DNA of 64,000 bases from Actimicrobium sp. CCC2.4 (lineage in GTDB: Bacteria; Pseudomonadota; Gammaproteobacteria; Burkholderiales; Burkholderiaceae_D): the NCBI RefSeq assembly GCF_034347385.1, contig NZ_CP133777.1:2294001-2358000 (forward strand). The letters run 5' to 3'. Within the stretch, counting starts at the first letter, position 1. Each line of letters opens with the position of its first letter. The translations under genes were made by a program, and so were the position numbers. Positions 53,820-62,890 of this stretch are shown here, piece after piece. The notes under the pieces were generated by a model that was not told where the DNA came from, did no database searches, and worked only from the letters and a program-made list of their open reading frames with translations.

Positions 53820-54293
53820 TTAATTATTACTATTGGTCGTTATACCTTTGAATAATGGTGCTGGAATGATCCATGACTCTGGCTTGAGGATCAGGAACAA
53901 GCCAGACCGGCGTGTTTTCGAGGCCAACTTCAACAGTGCTTTATCTTTCGTGATGAGGACCGATGCCTTGGCATCACGGGCCAGTTCGAGGAATTTCTGA
54001 TCATCGCGGTCCTTGCAAACGGGCAAACGTACTGTCGCCGTATCCGTAGCGATGTCCGGCAAGCAGCGGATCGCTGCATCGAATTCGGCCATGCTGCGCT
54101 GCCGTTCGGTGTCATCGAGTTTCAACTGTGCATAGCCGAGCACGATCAGCCATTCCATCCTGCAATCGGCACGGGTGACTGCCTCGACGGTGCCATCCCG
54201 CAGCGCCGTGACCAGGCTATCCCAGCGCGGATCCCTGAACACAAACAGGTCAAGGCAGACGTTGGTGTCGATAACGATACGGTTGGGTATCAT
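53820..54293 (-). CDS. PIN-domain putative toxin
   Basis: A 157-residue PIN-fold nuclease of the COG1569 'toxin component' family. Conserved acids are Asp9 in IVIDTNVCLD, a central Glu/Asp region, CKDRDDQKFLELA and ITKDKALL. PIN toxins cut RNA, but membership does not prove toxicity. No antitoxin-like gene lies within 400 bases on either side; the neighbours are the HD-GYP-like gene and divergent yaaA. The ATG at 54293 is 33 bases from the yaaA start codon. Confidence 0.83.
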   Translation of the reverse strand: MIPNRIVIDTNVCLDLFVFRDPRWDSLVTALRDGTVEAVTRADCRMEWLIVLGYAQLKLDDTERQRSMAEFDAAIRCLPDIATDTATVRLPVCKDRDDQKFLELARDAKASVLITKDKALLKLASKTRRSGLFLILKPESWIIPAPLFKGITTNSNN

Positions 54294-54326
54294 TGAGCCT
54301 GCCCATTATTTTTACGACTGCAATTC

Positions 54327-55103
54327 ATGCTCATCGTTTTATCCCCTGCCAAAACCCTCGACTATGCCACAGCGCCCGGTACGAAATTTTCTACTACAGC
54401 CGATTTCATTGACCATTCGGCCGCACTGATTGATGTTTTGCGAAAATTATCGCCTGCCGAGGTCGGCACATTGATGCACATTTCCGACCCGCTCGCGCAG
54501 CTCAACGCGACGCGCTATCTGAGCTGGGAAACAGTCGCCACGACTGCCAACGCCAAACAGGCCGTGCTCGCGTTCAATGGCGATGTGTATGAAGGGCTCG
54601 ATGCGGCCTCGCTGAAACCAGCCGAACTCGATTACCTACAGGCGCATCTGCGCATTTTGTCCGGCTTGTACGGCGCGCTGCGCCCGCTCGACTTGATGCA
54701 GCCGTATCGGCTTGAAATGGGCACGCGGCTGGCAACTTCGCGCGGCAAGGATCTATACGCCTACTGGGGAGATACCGTGACCGAAGCGCTCAATGCACAG
54801 CTTGATGCACAAGACTCGGCCGCGCTCATCAATCTGGCGTCGGAAGAATATTTCAAGGTGGTCAGGCCGGCGCGGCTGAAGGTTCCCGTGATTACACCGA
54901 TCTTTCAGGACTGGAAAGATGGTCGGTACAAAATCATTTCGTTTTACGCAAAACGGGCTCGGGGATTGATGACGCGTTATGCGGCAGAGCACCGGATTAC
55001 CGGGGCGGATGGCTTGCGCGAGTTCAATCTTGGCGGGTATGCCTTCGATGCGGACGCCTCGGATGCGTCGCACTGGATGTTCCGGCGTCGTATTACGGCT
55101 TAA
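54327..55103 (+). CDS. yaaA: Peroxide stress protein YaaA
   Basis: A 258-residue DUF328/UPF0246 protein that lowers free iron and DNA damage during hydrogen peroxide stress. Typical blocks: [12 protein letters not shown] at the N-terminus, [34 protein letters not shown] and [13 protein letters not shown] near the C-terminus. Full length, normal start at ATG 54327. A strong bidirectional terminator follows, separating it from convergent bamD. Confidence 0.93.
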   Translation: MLIVLSPAKTLDYATAPGTKFSTTADFIDHSAALIDVLRKLSPAEVGTLMHISDPLAQLNATRYLSWETVATTANAKQAVLAFNGDVYEGLDAASLKPAELDYLQAHLRILSGLYGALRPLDLMQPYRLEMGTRLATSRGKDLYAYWGDTVTEALNAQLDAQDSAALINLASEEYFKVVRPARLKVPVITPIFQDWKDGRYKIISFYAKRARGLMTRYAAEHRITGADGLREFNLGGYAFDADASDASHWMFRRRITA

Positions 55104-55132
55104 AAAAAAGACCTCGCAGCGAGGTCTTTTTT
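55104..55132. terminator. Bidirectional Rho-independent terminator between yaaA and bamD
   Basis: GACCTCG (55110-55116) pairs with CGAGGTC (55120-55126) around CAG; A6 (55104-55109) lies on one side and T6 (55127-55132) on the other, so it serves both strands. Confidence 0.93.
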
Positions 55133-55140
55133 GATTCGAG

Positions 55141-55938
55141 TTACCAGATTTTCCACCATGGCGCGCTGTCTTTGGGACCGCCGCGATAATAGACGCTATT
55201 CGGAAAATTTTGCTTCATCACGCGACCGGCATCATCACGCAACTCCGGCATACCGAGTTCGTCATAGCTGCGTGTCATGACAAACAGCGCTTCTTCGGTG
55301 GCCGGCGCGGTCGGATATTGCTTGACCGCAAACTGGGCCCGGTTGACTGCTGCCACGTAGGCACCACGCCGGAAGTAGTATTTCGCGACATGAACCTCAT
55401 GCTGTGCAATTGCGTTGACCAGGTATTTCATGCGCAGGCGCGCATCGGCTGCGTAGATACTGTCCGGAAAACGTTCAACCAGAAGCTTGAATGACTCGAA
55501 GGCTTCGTGGGCGGCTTTCGGATCGCGCTCGGTCGCATCCTGGCGGGAGACAAAATCAAACAGGCCGAGCTTGTCATTGAAATTGACCAGCCCGCGCAAG
55601 TAGTACATGTAATCGACGTTCGGATGATTCGGATGCAGCTTGATGAAGCGCTCGACGGCGGCTAGCGCCTGTGCCTGGTCGCTCTGGCGGTAATAGGCGT
55701 AGGCCACTTCCATCTGGGCTTGCTGGGCGAAGGTACCGAACGGATAACGCGATTCGAGTCGCTCGTAATATTTGATTCCGGTTTCGTAGTTGCCGGTTGA
55801 GATTTCGTCGCGTGCCTCCGCGTATAATTTGGCCGCCGACCAGTTTTTGGTTTCGTCGATTTTCTCCGGCAACAGGCCACATGCCGAGATCGTGAATGCC
55901 AGCGCCAGTGCGGCGCATTTCAATAATTTGTTTCGCAT
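55141..55938 (-). CDS. bamD: Outer membrane protein assembly factor BamD
   Basis: Essential lipoprotein of the BAM complex, 265 residues. Signal peptide with lipobox TISACG (Cys about residue 20) precedes TPR repeats: AKLYAEARDEISTGNYETGIKYYERL, YPFGTFAQQAQMEVAYAYYR, FIKLHPNHPNVDYMYYLRGL and RRGAYVAAVNRAQFAVKQYP. Length and order match the family (ComL/YfiO). It is divergent from rluD, as in many proteobacteria, with a 109-base promoter region that carries a tandem 12-base repeat. Confidence 0.95.
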   Translation of the reverse strand: MRNKLLKCAALALAFTISACGLLPEKIDETKNWSAAKLYAEARDEISTGNYETGIKYYERLESRYPFGTFAQQAQMEVAYAYYRQSDQAQALAAVERFIKLHPNHPNVDYMYYLRGLVNFNDKLGLFDFVSRQDATERDPKAAHEAFESFKLLVERFPDSIYAADARLRMKYLVNAIAQHEVHVAKYYFRRGAYVAAVNRAQFAVKQYPTAPATEEALFVMTRSYDELGMPELRDDAGRVMKQNFPNSVYYRGGPKDSAPWWKIW

Positions 55939-55956
55939 AGTCTTTGCAAGAATCGC

Positions 55957-55980
55957 TTCGTGAATTATTTCGTGAATTAT
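55957..55980. repeat. Tandem 12-bp direct repeat ahead of bamD
   Basis: TTCGTGAATTAT occurs twice back to back (55957-55968, 55969-55980) in the intergenic region between divergent bamD and rluD. A related TTTGTGAATTTTT follows about 25 bases later. Confidence 0.6.
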
Positions 55981-56047
55981 TGCGTCAATCGCTACGTGTA
56001 TTTATTTGTGAATTTTTAGTACTAATTTAATGGGCTGATTATAGCCG

Positions 56048-57115
56048 ATGGGACTTGCCGTGAGATTAACGCCACCGCTGAACGATGCGGAAAACCTGCC
56101 CGAACTCGATATTGACGAGCAGGAAGAATACACCGGCGGCTTGCCCGACATGCCGCCGATTGAACTGGACCTGACTCCCGGCGACTGCGGCGATCGGTTG
56201 GACAAAGTCGTTGCCCGACTGGTTCCGCAGTTTTCGCGCAGCCGCATGCAGCAATGGATAGACGACGGTTTTGTCACCGTCGACGGCAAGGTCGGACGTA
56301 CGCGGATGACGGTGTACGGTGACGAACATATCGTCGTTCTGCCACAAGCTGCGCCGGAAGACACCGCCTTTGCCCCCGAAGAAATGGCGCTCAATATCGT
56401 CTATGAAGACGAGGCCATCATCGTCGTCAACAAGCCGGCCGGCCTGGTCGTGCATCCCGGCTCGGGCAACTGGTCCGGCACCTTGCTCAACGGCTTGCTG
56501 CACTACTGGCCGGCACTGATCGGCGTACCGCGTGCCGGTATCGTGCATCGCCTCGACAAGGACACCAGCGGTCTGATGGTCGTGGCCAAGACGCTCGAAG
56601 TGCACACCGATCTGGTTCGCCAACTGGCCGCCCGCACGGTCAAGCGTGAATACTTTGCGCTGGTCTGGGGCACGCCAAATCTCAGCGGCACGATCGATGC
56701 CTCAATGGGCCGTCATCCGCGTGACCGGATCCGGATGGCCGTGCTGGAAAGCATGTCCGCCAAGCCGGCGATCACGCATTTCGAACGGATTGAATCGGGC
56801 TTGCTGGATCGTCGTCCGGTCAGCCTGATGCGCTGCCGTCTCGAAACCGGTCGTACCCATCAGATTCGCGTTCATATGCAATCGATCGGCTTTGCGCTGG
56901 TCGGCGACACGCTCTACGGTAAGCAGCATCTGGCACCGGCGTTTCATCGCCAGGCCTTGCAGGCACGCCGGCTCGGACTGGTCCATCCGGTCACCGGCGA
57001 AGACGTCGAATGGCGCGTGCCGCTGGCCGACGACTTCGCGGCACTGATCGCCTCGGCGGATATTCCCGAGCCGGACATGATGGACGACTCCTACCTGGAA
57101 TCCGACGAGGAGTAA
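56048..57115 (+). CDS. rluD: 23S rRNA pseudouridine synthase RluD
   Basis: A 355-residue enzyme that forms pseudouridines in helix 69 of 23S rRNA. An acidic N-terminal tail (about 1-45) precedes an S4 RNA-binding domain (about 50-110) and the catalytic domain with Asp170 in HRLDKDTSGLMVVAK, ALVWGTP and CRLETGRTHQIRVH. The start ATG at 56048 has no strong ribosome binding site but gives the family N-terminus. It is followed four bases later by pgeF, so cotranscribed; divergent from bamD. Confidence 0.95.
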   Translation: MGLAVRLTPPLNDAENLPELDIDEQEEYTGGLPDMPPIELDLTPGDCGDRLDKVVARLVPQFSRSRMQQWIDDGFVTVDGKVGRTRMTVYGDEHIVVLPQAAPEDTAFAPEEMALNIVYEDEAIIVVNKPAGLVVHPGSGNWSGTLLNGLLHYWPALIGVPRAGIVHRLDKDTSGLMVVAKTLEVHTDLVRQLAARTVKREYFALVWGTPNLSGTIDASMGRHPRDRIRMAVLESMSAKPAITHFERIESGLLDRRPVSLMRCRLETGRTHQIRVHMQSIGFALVGDTLYGKQHLAPAFHRQALQARRLGLVHPVTGEDVEWRVPLADDFAALIASADIPEPDMMDDSYLESDEE

Positions 57116-57119
57116 TGCC

Positions 57120-57875
57120 GTGTCGATACTGGCATTCGACTGGCCGGATATGCCGCGCGGTGTCCGAGCGATCAGCACAACGCGTGCCGGCGGCATCAGC
57201 TTGCCGCCTTTTGATGATGGCGTGCACGGTGGTGGCCTGAATCTCGGGACGCATGTCGGCGATGTGGTCGCGGCAGTTCAGCATAACCGCGAGCGCTTGC
57301 GCACTCTGTTGCCGTCTGATCCGGTGTGGCTGACCCAGGTCCATGGACATGACGTCATTGATGCCGGTCAGGTCGATGGCGTGCCGCAAGCCGACGCCAG
57401 CGTCACTGACTTGTCCGGCGTTGTGTGCGCAATCCTGACGGCAGACTGCTTGCCGGTATTGTTATGCGATGTGGCTGGCACTGTCGTTGGTGCGGTCCAT
57501 GCGGGCTGGCGCGGACTGGCTGGCGGCGTGCTGCAAAACAGCGTGGCCGCGCTGCACAAAAAAGGCGCTGGCGAAATCCTCGCCTGGCTCGGTCCGGCCA
57601 TCGGGCCGCAGCAATTTGAAGTCGGCAGCGAAGTGGTCGGGGCTTTCGTTGCCGGTAATCCGCTGGCGGCAACGGCCTTCACGGCCCGGCCGGGCATCGC
57701 CGGCAAATATCTGGCGGACCTGTACCAGCTTGCACGTCTGGTGCTGGCAGGGCAGGGCGTCTTGCGGGTGGCCGGTGGCTCGCATTGCACGATGACTGGG
57801 CGCGGGCAATTTTATTCGTTCAGGCGCGATGGTCAGACCGGCAGGATGGCGTCGCTGATCTGGCTGGAGCGATAG
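57120..57875 (+). CDS. pgeF: Purine nucleoside phosphorylase / laccase-domain protein YfiH (PgeF)
   Basis: A 251-residue multicopper-oxidase-like (DUF152) protein. Conserved metal/catalytic residues are in QVHGHDVIDA, CAILTADCLPVLLCD and AVHAGWRGLAGGV. Members of this family cleave purine nucleosides; in E. coli and Bacillus related proteins edit peptidoglycan precursors (PgeF). The start is a GTG (57120). It directly follows rluD as in many proteobacteria. Convergent with the small membrane gene at 57883. Confidence 0.88.
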   Translation: MSILAFDWPDMPRGVRAISTTRAGGISLPPFDDGVHGGGLNLGTHVGDVVAAVQHNRERLRTLLPSDPVWLTQVHGHDVIDAGQVDGVPQADASVTDLSGVVCAILTADCLPVLLCDVAGTVVGAVHAGWRGLAGGVLQNSVAALHKKGAGEILAWLGPAIGPQQFEVGSEVVGAFVAGNPLAATAFTARPGIAGKYLADLYQLARLVLAGQGVLRVAGGSHCTMTGRGQFYSFRRDGQTGRMASLIWLER

Positions 57876-57882
57876 GGCGGTT

Positions 57883-58116
57883 TTACGGCACGGACGAGTT
57901 GTCGTTCGCCGCTTCTGCGTCGGCAAGACGTTTGGCTTTCTCTGCAGCATGCCGTTTTCGCTTGCGTTGAGGCGTCCCCATCACGTATAAAATGATCGAC
58001 AACGGAAAAGCACAATAGAAAAAAAAGGTCATCAATCCAGCGATAAAAGAACCTTCCGTCATTGCCATCAGCAGGACGACATACACCCAGGCGATGGCCA
58101 CCAGATACAAATACAT
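57883..58116 (-). CDS. Small membrane protein of unknown function
   Basis: A 77-residue protein with two hydrophobic helices (MYLYLVAIAWVYVVLLMAM and FIAGLMTFFFYCAFPLSIIL) and a highly basic C-terminal tail (KRKRHAAEKAKR). The ATG at 58116 has a weak CGGAATC site upstream. It is divergent from phaC, 57 bases away, and convergent with pgeF. I do not recognise a family. A role with polyhydroxyalkanoate granules is suggested only by the neighbour. Confidence 0.7.
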   Translation of the reverse strand: MYLYLVAIAWVYVVLLMAMTEGSFIAGLMTFFFYCAFPLSIILYVMGTPQRKRKRHAAEKAKRLADAEAANDNSSVP

Positions 58117-58172
58117 GTTGATTCCGTTCGATACCGATAAACCGTAACGATACCCGAAACGATGAGGCCCGC

Positions 58173-59891
58173 ATGACCCGACCAGATCCGCTTGCCGCAA
58201 TGCCCGCCTGGATGGCCCAGTTGGCCGACACGACCCAGTGGCAGAATTTGCTGAAGCCCATGCAGTTTCCTTCCGCACCTGCGGGCCAACCAGCGATTCC
58301 CGGGGTGCCTGCCGCAGAGTTCGATCCGGCCGTGATGGCCTCCTTGCAGGCCAAGTACATGCAGGAGCTGGGGTCGTTATGGACAAGCACGATGAGTGCG
58401 CCGGCAGCGGCGATTGCCGACAAGCGCTTTGGCGCACCGGCATGGCAAGCCAATCCGATGGGCAGTTTCAATGCCTCGGCCTACTTGCTCAATGCGAAGT
58501 TCCTCAATGCGATGACCGATGCCGTCAAGGCCACACCCAAGGTCAAGGAAAAAATCCGCTTCAATGTGCAGCAAATGATCGATGCGATGTCGCCGGCAAA
58601 TTTTCTGGTCACCAATCCCGAAGCACAGCAATTGCTGCTGGAGACCAAAGGCGAAAGCCTGTCGCGCGGCCTGACCCAGCTGCTGGCCGACATGCGCAAG
58701 GGCCGCATTTCGCAGACCGATGAAACCGCCTTCGAGGTCGGCAAGAACGTCGCCACCACCGAAGGTGCCGTGGTCTTCGAAAACGAACTGTTCCAGCTGC
58801 TGCAATACAAGCCGCTGACCAAGACGGTATTCGAACGGCCGCTACTGATCATGCCGCCGTGTATCAACAAGTACTACATCCTCGACCTGCAACCGGAGAA
58901 CTCGCTGGTGCGCTACGCAGTCGAGCAGGGCCATACCGTATTTCTGATTTCATGGCGTAATCCGGATGCGTCGCTGGCGCATCTGACCTGGGATGACTAC
59001 ATCGGACTGGGTGCTTTTGAGGCGATCGCTGTCACGCAGCAAATTTCCGGGCAGGAGCAAATCAACGCGCTCGGGTTTTGCGTCGGCGGCACCATCCTCT
59101 CGACGGCGCTGGCGCTGCTGTTTGCGCGCGGCGAAAAACCGGTGTCCAGCCTGACCTTGCTGACGGCCTTCCTCGACTTCACCGATACCGGCATCATCGA
59201 TGTGTTCGTCGATGAAGAAGCGGTCGTTAAGCGCGAGCAGGCGATCGGCCAGGGCGGTCTGATGGAGGGCAAGGAGTTCGCCCAGACATTTTCCAGTCTG
59301 CGCTCCAATGACCTGGTCTGGAGCTACGTCAAATCCAACTACCTGAAAGGCGAAGCGCCGCCGGCGTTCGACCTGCTGTACTGGAATTCTGACAGCACTA
59401 ATCTGCCGGGGCCGATGTTCTGTTGGTACCTGCGTAATACCTATCTCGAGGACGGCCTCAAGCATCCGGGCAAGGTCAGCGTGCTAGGCGAGCCGGTCGA
59501 CTTCGGACAGATTGCCGCACCCACTTTTTTGTACGCATCGCGCGAAGACCATATCGTGCCGTGGACCTCAGCGTATGCCTCGATGGCGCTGCTCAATCCC
59601 AAGCATCCGAAACTGAACCAGTTTGTCGTCGGTGCCTCCGGCCATATCGCCGGCGTCATCAACGCGCCAGCCAAGAACAAGCGCAGTTTCTGGAGCAACG
59701 ACAAGGTCGCCAAATCGGCCGCAGAGTGGATGGAAAAATCCACCGAGCAGCCCGGCAGCTGGTGGCCGTCATGGGCGGCATTCCTGCAAAAGCACGCGGG
59801 TAAACAGGTCAAGCCGCGCGCCTATGGCAATGCCGATTTCCCGGTCATTGAACCTGCACCGGGTCGCTACGTCAAAGCCAAGTCCAGCTAA
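58173..59891 (+). CDS. phaC: Class I poly(3-hydroxyalkanoate) synthase
   Basis: Granule-bound polymerase of 572 residues (class I, like Ralstonia PhaC) that polymerises 3-hydroxyacyl-CoA. Lipase-like box GFCVGGT with nucleophile Cys303, Asp in ASREDHIVPW, and His in GASGHIAGVI complete the triad; the PhaC N-terminal domain covers about 60-230. It is followed by phaB 15 bases later, so cotranscribed. No phaA thiolase gene is in the window. Confidence 0.95.
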   Translation: MTRPDPLAAMPAWMAQLADTTQWQNLLKPMQFPSAPAGQPAIPGVPAAEFDPAVMASLQAKYMQELGSLWTSTMSAPAAAIADKRFGAPAWQANPMGSFNASAYLLNAKFLNAMTDAVKATPKVKEKIRFNVQQMIDAMSPANFLVTNPEAQQLLLETKGESLSRGLTQLLADMRKGRISQTDETAFEVGKNVATTEGAVVFENELFQLLQYKPLTKTVFERPLLIMPPCINKYYILDLQPENSLVRYAVEQGHTVFLISWRNPDASLAHLTWDDYIGLGAFEAIAVTQQISGQEQINALGFCVGGTILSTALALLFARGEKPVSSLTLLTAFLDFTDTGIIDVFVDEEAVVKREQAIGQGGLMEGKEFAQTFSSLRSNDLVWSYVKSNYLKGEAPPAFDLLYWNSDSTNLPGPMFCWYLRNTYLEDGLKHPGKVSVLGEPVDFGQIAAPTFLYASREDHIVPWTSAYASMALLNPKHPKLNQFVVGASGHIAGVINAPAKNKRSFWSNDKVAKSAAEWMEKSTEQPGSWWPSWAAFLQKHAGKQVKPRAYGNADFPVIEPAPGRYVKAKSS

Positions 59892-59906
59892 CTTTACGGA
59901 GGAGTC

Positions 59907-60647
59907 ATGGCACAACATATCGCTTACGTGACCGGTGGCATGGGGGGAATCGGTACGCCGATTTGCCGGCGGCTCTGCAAGGAGGGCTACACGGTCATCG
60001 CCGGTTGCGGTCCGAATTCGCCGCGCAAGGACAAGTGGCTGGCTGACATGCGCAGTCAGGGCTGCATGGTCCACGCCTCGGAAGGCAATGTGGCTGACTG
60101 GGATTCCACGGTGGCCGCGTTCGAGAAAGTCCGGGCCGAAGTCGGCGTGGTCGATATCCTGGTCAACAACGCCGGCATCACCCGCGACGGCCAGTTCCGC
60201 AAGATGCTGAAGTCGGACTGGGATGCGGTCATCGATACCAATCTCAATTCGCTGTTCAACGTCACCAAGCAAGTCATCGAAGGCATGATTGCGCAGGGCT
60301 GGGGCCGCATCATCAATATCTCGTCGGTCAATGGCCAGAAAGGGCAGTTCGGCCAGACCAATTATTCGACCGCCAAGGCCGGCTTGCACGGCTTCACCAT
60401 GGCGCTGGCACAGGAAGTCGCCACCAAGGGCGTCACCGTCAACACGGTCTCGCCCGGCTATATCGGAACCGACATGGTGCGGGCCATCCGCGCCGACGTG
60501 CTCGACAAGATCGTCGCCGGCATTCCGGTCAAGCGGCTCGGAGAGCCCGATGAGATCGCCTCGATCGTGGCCTGGATCGCTTCCGACGAAGGCGGCTATG
60601 CAACCGGCTCCGACTTTTCACTCAATGGCGGCTTGCATATGGGCTGA
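59907..60647 (+). CDS. phaB: NADPH-dependent acetoacetyl-CoA reductase
   Basis: A 246-residue short-chain dehydrogenase supplying 3-hydroxybutyryl-CoA to PhaC. Cofactor motif TGGMGGIG near the N-terminus, NNAG, catalytic Ser in ISSVNG and the Tyr/Lys pair in NYSTAKAGLHG. Length and sequence are typical of PhaB. GGAGGAGTC precedes the ATG at 59907. A Rho-independent terminator follows at 60644. Confidence 0.93.
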   Translation: MAQHIAYVTGGMGGIGTPICRRLCKEGYTVIAGCGPNSPRKDKWLADMRSQGCMVHASEGNVADWDSTVAAFEKVRAEVGVVDILVNNAGITRDGQFRKMLKSDWDAVIDTNLNSLFNVTKQVIEGMIAQGWGRIINISSVNGQKGQFGQTNYSTAKAGLHGFTMALAQEVATKGVTVNTVSPGYIGTDMVRAIRADVLDKIVAGIPVKRLGEPDEIASIVAWIASDEGGYATGSDFSLNGGLHMG

Positions 60648-60669
60648 CGGATTGCCGGCAGTTTTTTTT
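60644..60669 (+). terminator. Rho-independent terminator after phaB
   Basis: CTGACGG (60644-60650) pairs with CCGGCAG (60655-60661, one mismatch), ATTG loop, followed by eight T (60662-60669). It overlaps the phaB stop codon. Confidence 0.75.
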
Positions 60670-60740
60670 GCAGTGCAGAGGCTTATTCCCGAAAGACAAG
60701 AAACTCCGGTGACTGCGGCGGTAGCTGGGTGGTTTGACCC

Positions 60741-60746
60741 TATAAT
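60741..60746 (+). promoter_or_regulatory. Possible -10 element for phaR
   Basis: TATAAT 80 bases before the phaR ATG, in a 156-base gap after the phaB terminator. No good -35 at 17 bases. A palindromic GAACGTTC lies shortly downstream (about 60764-60771) and may be an operator; PhaR autoregulation is known in relatives. Confidence 0.4.
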
Positions 60747-60825
60747 GAAGATCCCGAAAAGAACGAACGTTCAATTCGGTAGTGATTAACGATGATGCGT
60801 TGCGACGCAATAAGTGGAAGTTTCT

Positions 60826-61386
60826 ATGAACAGTGTTAAAAAAGTAGCCGAGCGACTGATCAAGAAATACCCGAATCGCCGTTTGTATGACACCCAGACC
60901 AGTTCCTACATCACGTTGGTCGATGTCAAGCAGCTGGTCCTGGACAATGAAGTTTTCATGGTCATCGACGCCAAGACGAACGACGATCTGACCCGCGCAA
61001 TCCTGCTGCAGATCATCCTTGAAGAAGAGTCGAATGGCTCGCCGATGTTTTCCAGTGAAGCGCTGTCGCAGATCATCCGTTACTACGGGCATGCGATGCA
61101 GGGAATGATGGGCAACTACCTCGAGAAAAACATCCAGGCTTTCATCGATATCCAGAACAAGCTGACTGAAAACTCGAAGGGCATGTACGAAGGCAAACCC
61201 TTCAGTCCCGAAATGTGGACCCAGTTCATGAATGTCCAGGGGCCGATGATGCAAGGCATCACCAGCAATTACATCGAACAGAGCAAGAGCCTGTTCGTGC
61301 AGATGCAGGAGCAGATGCAATCCCAGACCAAATCGATGTTCGGTGCATTCCCGTTCAATCCGCTGGATCCGGCGAACAAGAAGTAA
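60826..61386 (+). CDS. phaR: Polyhydroxyalkanoate synthesis repressor
   Basis: A 186-residue PhaR. The N-terminal DNA-binding domain ([18 protein letters not shown]) and PHB accumulation regulatory helices ([23 protein letters not shown]) are typical. It represses phasin and its own genes until granules bind it, in relatives. The ATG at 60826 follows GGAAG; a GTG four codons earlier is less favourable. Confidence 0.93.
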   Translation: MNSVKKVAERLIKKYPNRRLYDTQTSSYITLVDVKQLVLDNEVFMVIDAKTNDDLTRAILLQIILEEESNGSPMFSSEALSQIIRYYGHAMQGMMGNYLEKNIQAFIDIQNKLTENSKGMYEGKPFSPEMWTQFMNVQGPMMQGITSNYIEQSKSLFVQMQEQMQSQTKSMFGAFPFNPLDPANKK

Positions 61387-61472
61387 GTCGTCAAGAACCC
61401 GTCCGGTTCGGGGCGGCGCAGAGGGTACAATGGCGGCTTCGCTTTTTGTGCCTTTTTTTACGCCCCTATTCC

Positions 61473-62864
61473 ATGTCCAGCTCCTCCGTCGTCATTCCTG
61501 TTGCCGTTGTTCCCGCCACCGCTCCCAAAGTCGGTTTTGTCTCGCTCGGTTGTCCCAAAGCGCTGGTCGACTCCGAACAAATCCTGACGCAACTGCGCGC
61601 CGAAGGCTACGAGACCGCCAAGTCCTACGATGGTGCCGACCTGGTCATCGTCAATACCTGCGGCTTCATTGATGCCGCCGTCCAGGAATCGCTGGACGCC
61701 ATCGGCGAGGCGCTGCACGAAAACGGCAAGGTCATCGTCACCGGTTGCCTCGGTGCGAAGAAGGATGCCAACGGCGAGGACATCATCCTCAAAGTCCATC
61801 CGAAAGTGCTGGCCGTGACCGGTCCGCATGCGCTCGGCGAAGTCATGGATGCAGTCCACATTCATCTGCCAAAACCGCATGCGCCATTCCTGGATCTGGT
61901 GCCACCGCAAGGCGTCAAGCTGACGCCCAAGCATTTTGCGTATCTGAAGATTTCCGAAGGCTGTAACCACCGCTGCAGTTTCTGCATCATCCCATCGATG
62001 CGCGGCGACCTCGTGTCGCGCCCGATCGCCGAAGTCATGCTCGAAGCCGAAAACCTGTTCAAGGCCGGCGTGCGCGAACTGCTGGTGATCTCGCAAGACA
62101 CCAGCGCGTATGGCGTCGATGTCAAATTCCGCATGGGATTCTGGAATGGCCGTCCGGTCAAGACCCACATGACGCAGCTGGTCGAAGCGCTCGGCGAACT
62201 GGCCAAGCAATATGGCGCGTGGGTGCGCCTGCATTACGTCTACCCGTATCCGCATGTCGACGCGATCATCCCGCTGATGAACGAAGGGCACATCCTGCCG
62301 TACCTCGACGTGCCATTGCAGCATGCGCATCCCGATGTCCTCAAGCGCATGAAGCGTCCTGCCAACGGCGAAAAAAACATCGAGCGCATCCAGGCCTGGC
62401 GCGCGATGTGTCCCGACATCACGATCCGGTCGACCTTCATCGCCGGTTTTCCGGGCGAGACCGACGCCGAGTTCGAGTACCTGCTGGACTTCCTGAAAGA
62501 AGCCGAGATTGACCGGCTGGGTTGCTTTGCCTACTCGCCGGTCGAAGGCGCGACCGCCAATGCGCTTGATAATCCGGTGCCGGAAGAACTGCGCGAAGAA
62601 CGCCGCGGCCGCGTGATGCTGCTGCAGGAACAGATTTCGACGAAGCGTCTCAAGGCCAAGGTGGGCAAGACCCTGCGCGTGCTCATCGATGCACTCGACG
62701 GCAGTGGCGGAGTTGGTCGCTCGTCGGCCGATGCGCCTGAAATCGATGGCGTCGTGTACGTCAAGCCCCCGTTCGAGCCGCATCGCAAACTCAAGGTCGG
62801 CGACTTTGTCGAGGTCGAGATCACTGCCTCTGACGCGCATGACTTGTGGGGCGAAGCACAATAA
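61473..62864 (+). CDS. rimO: Ribosomal protein S12 methylthiotransferase
   Basis: Radical SAM enzyme of 463 residues that methylthiolates Asp89 of ribosomal protein S12. N-terminal cluster cysteines start with Cys27 in [12 protein letters not shown] and continue in VNTCGF and TGCLGA; the radical SAM cluster is CNHRCSFC (Cys164, Cys168, Cys171); a TRAM domain ends the protein. The ATG at 61473 gives an N-terminal extension of about 15 residues before the core. Confidence 0.94.
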   Translation: MSSSSVVIPVAVVPATAPKVGFVSLGCPKALVDSEQILTQLRAEGYETAKSYDGADLVIVNTCGFIDAAVQESLDAIGEALHENGKVIVTGCLGAKKDANGEDIILKVHPKVLAVTGPHALGEVMDAVHIHLPKPHAPFLDLVPPQGVKLTPKHFAYLKISEGCNHRCSFCIIPSMRGDLVSRPIAEVMLEAENLFKAGVRELLVISQDTSAYGVDVKFRMGFWNGRPVKTHMTQLVEALGELAKQYGAWVRLHYVYPYPHVDAIIPLMNEGHILPYLDVPLQHAHPDVLKRMKRPANGEKNIERIQAWRAMCPDITIRSTFIAGFPGETDAEFEYLLDFLKEAEIDRLGCFAYSPVEGATANALDNPVPEELREERRGRVMLLQEQISTKRLKAKVGKTLRVLIDALDGSGGVGRSSADAPEIDGVVYVKPPFEPHRKLKVGDFVEVEITASDAHDLWGEAQ

Positions 62865-62890
62865 TTTCAACTGTTCAAGGAGAGCACGGC

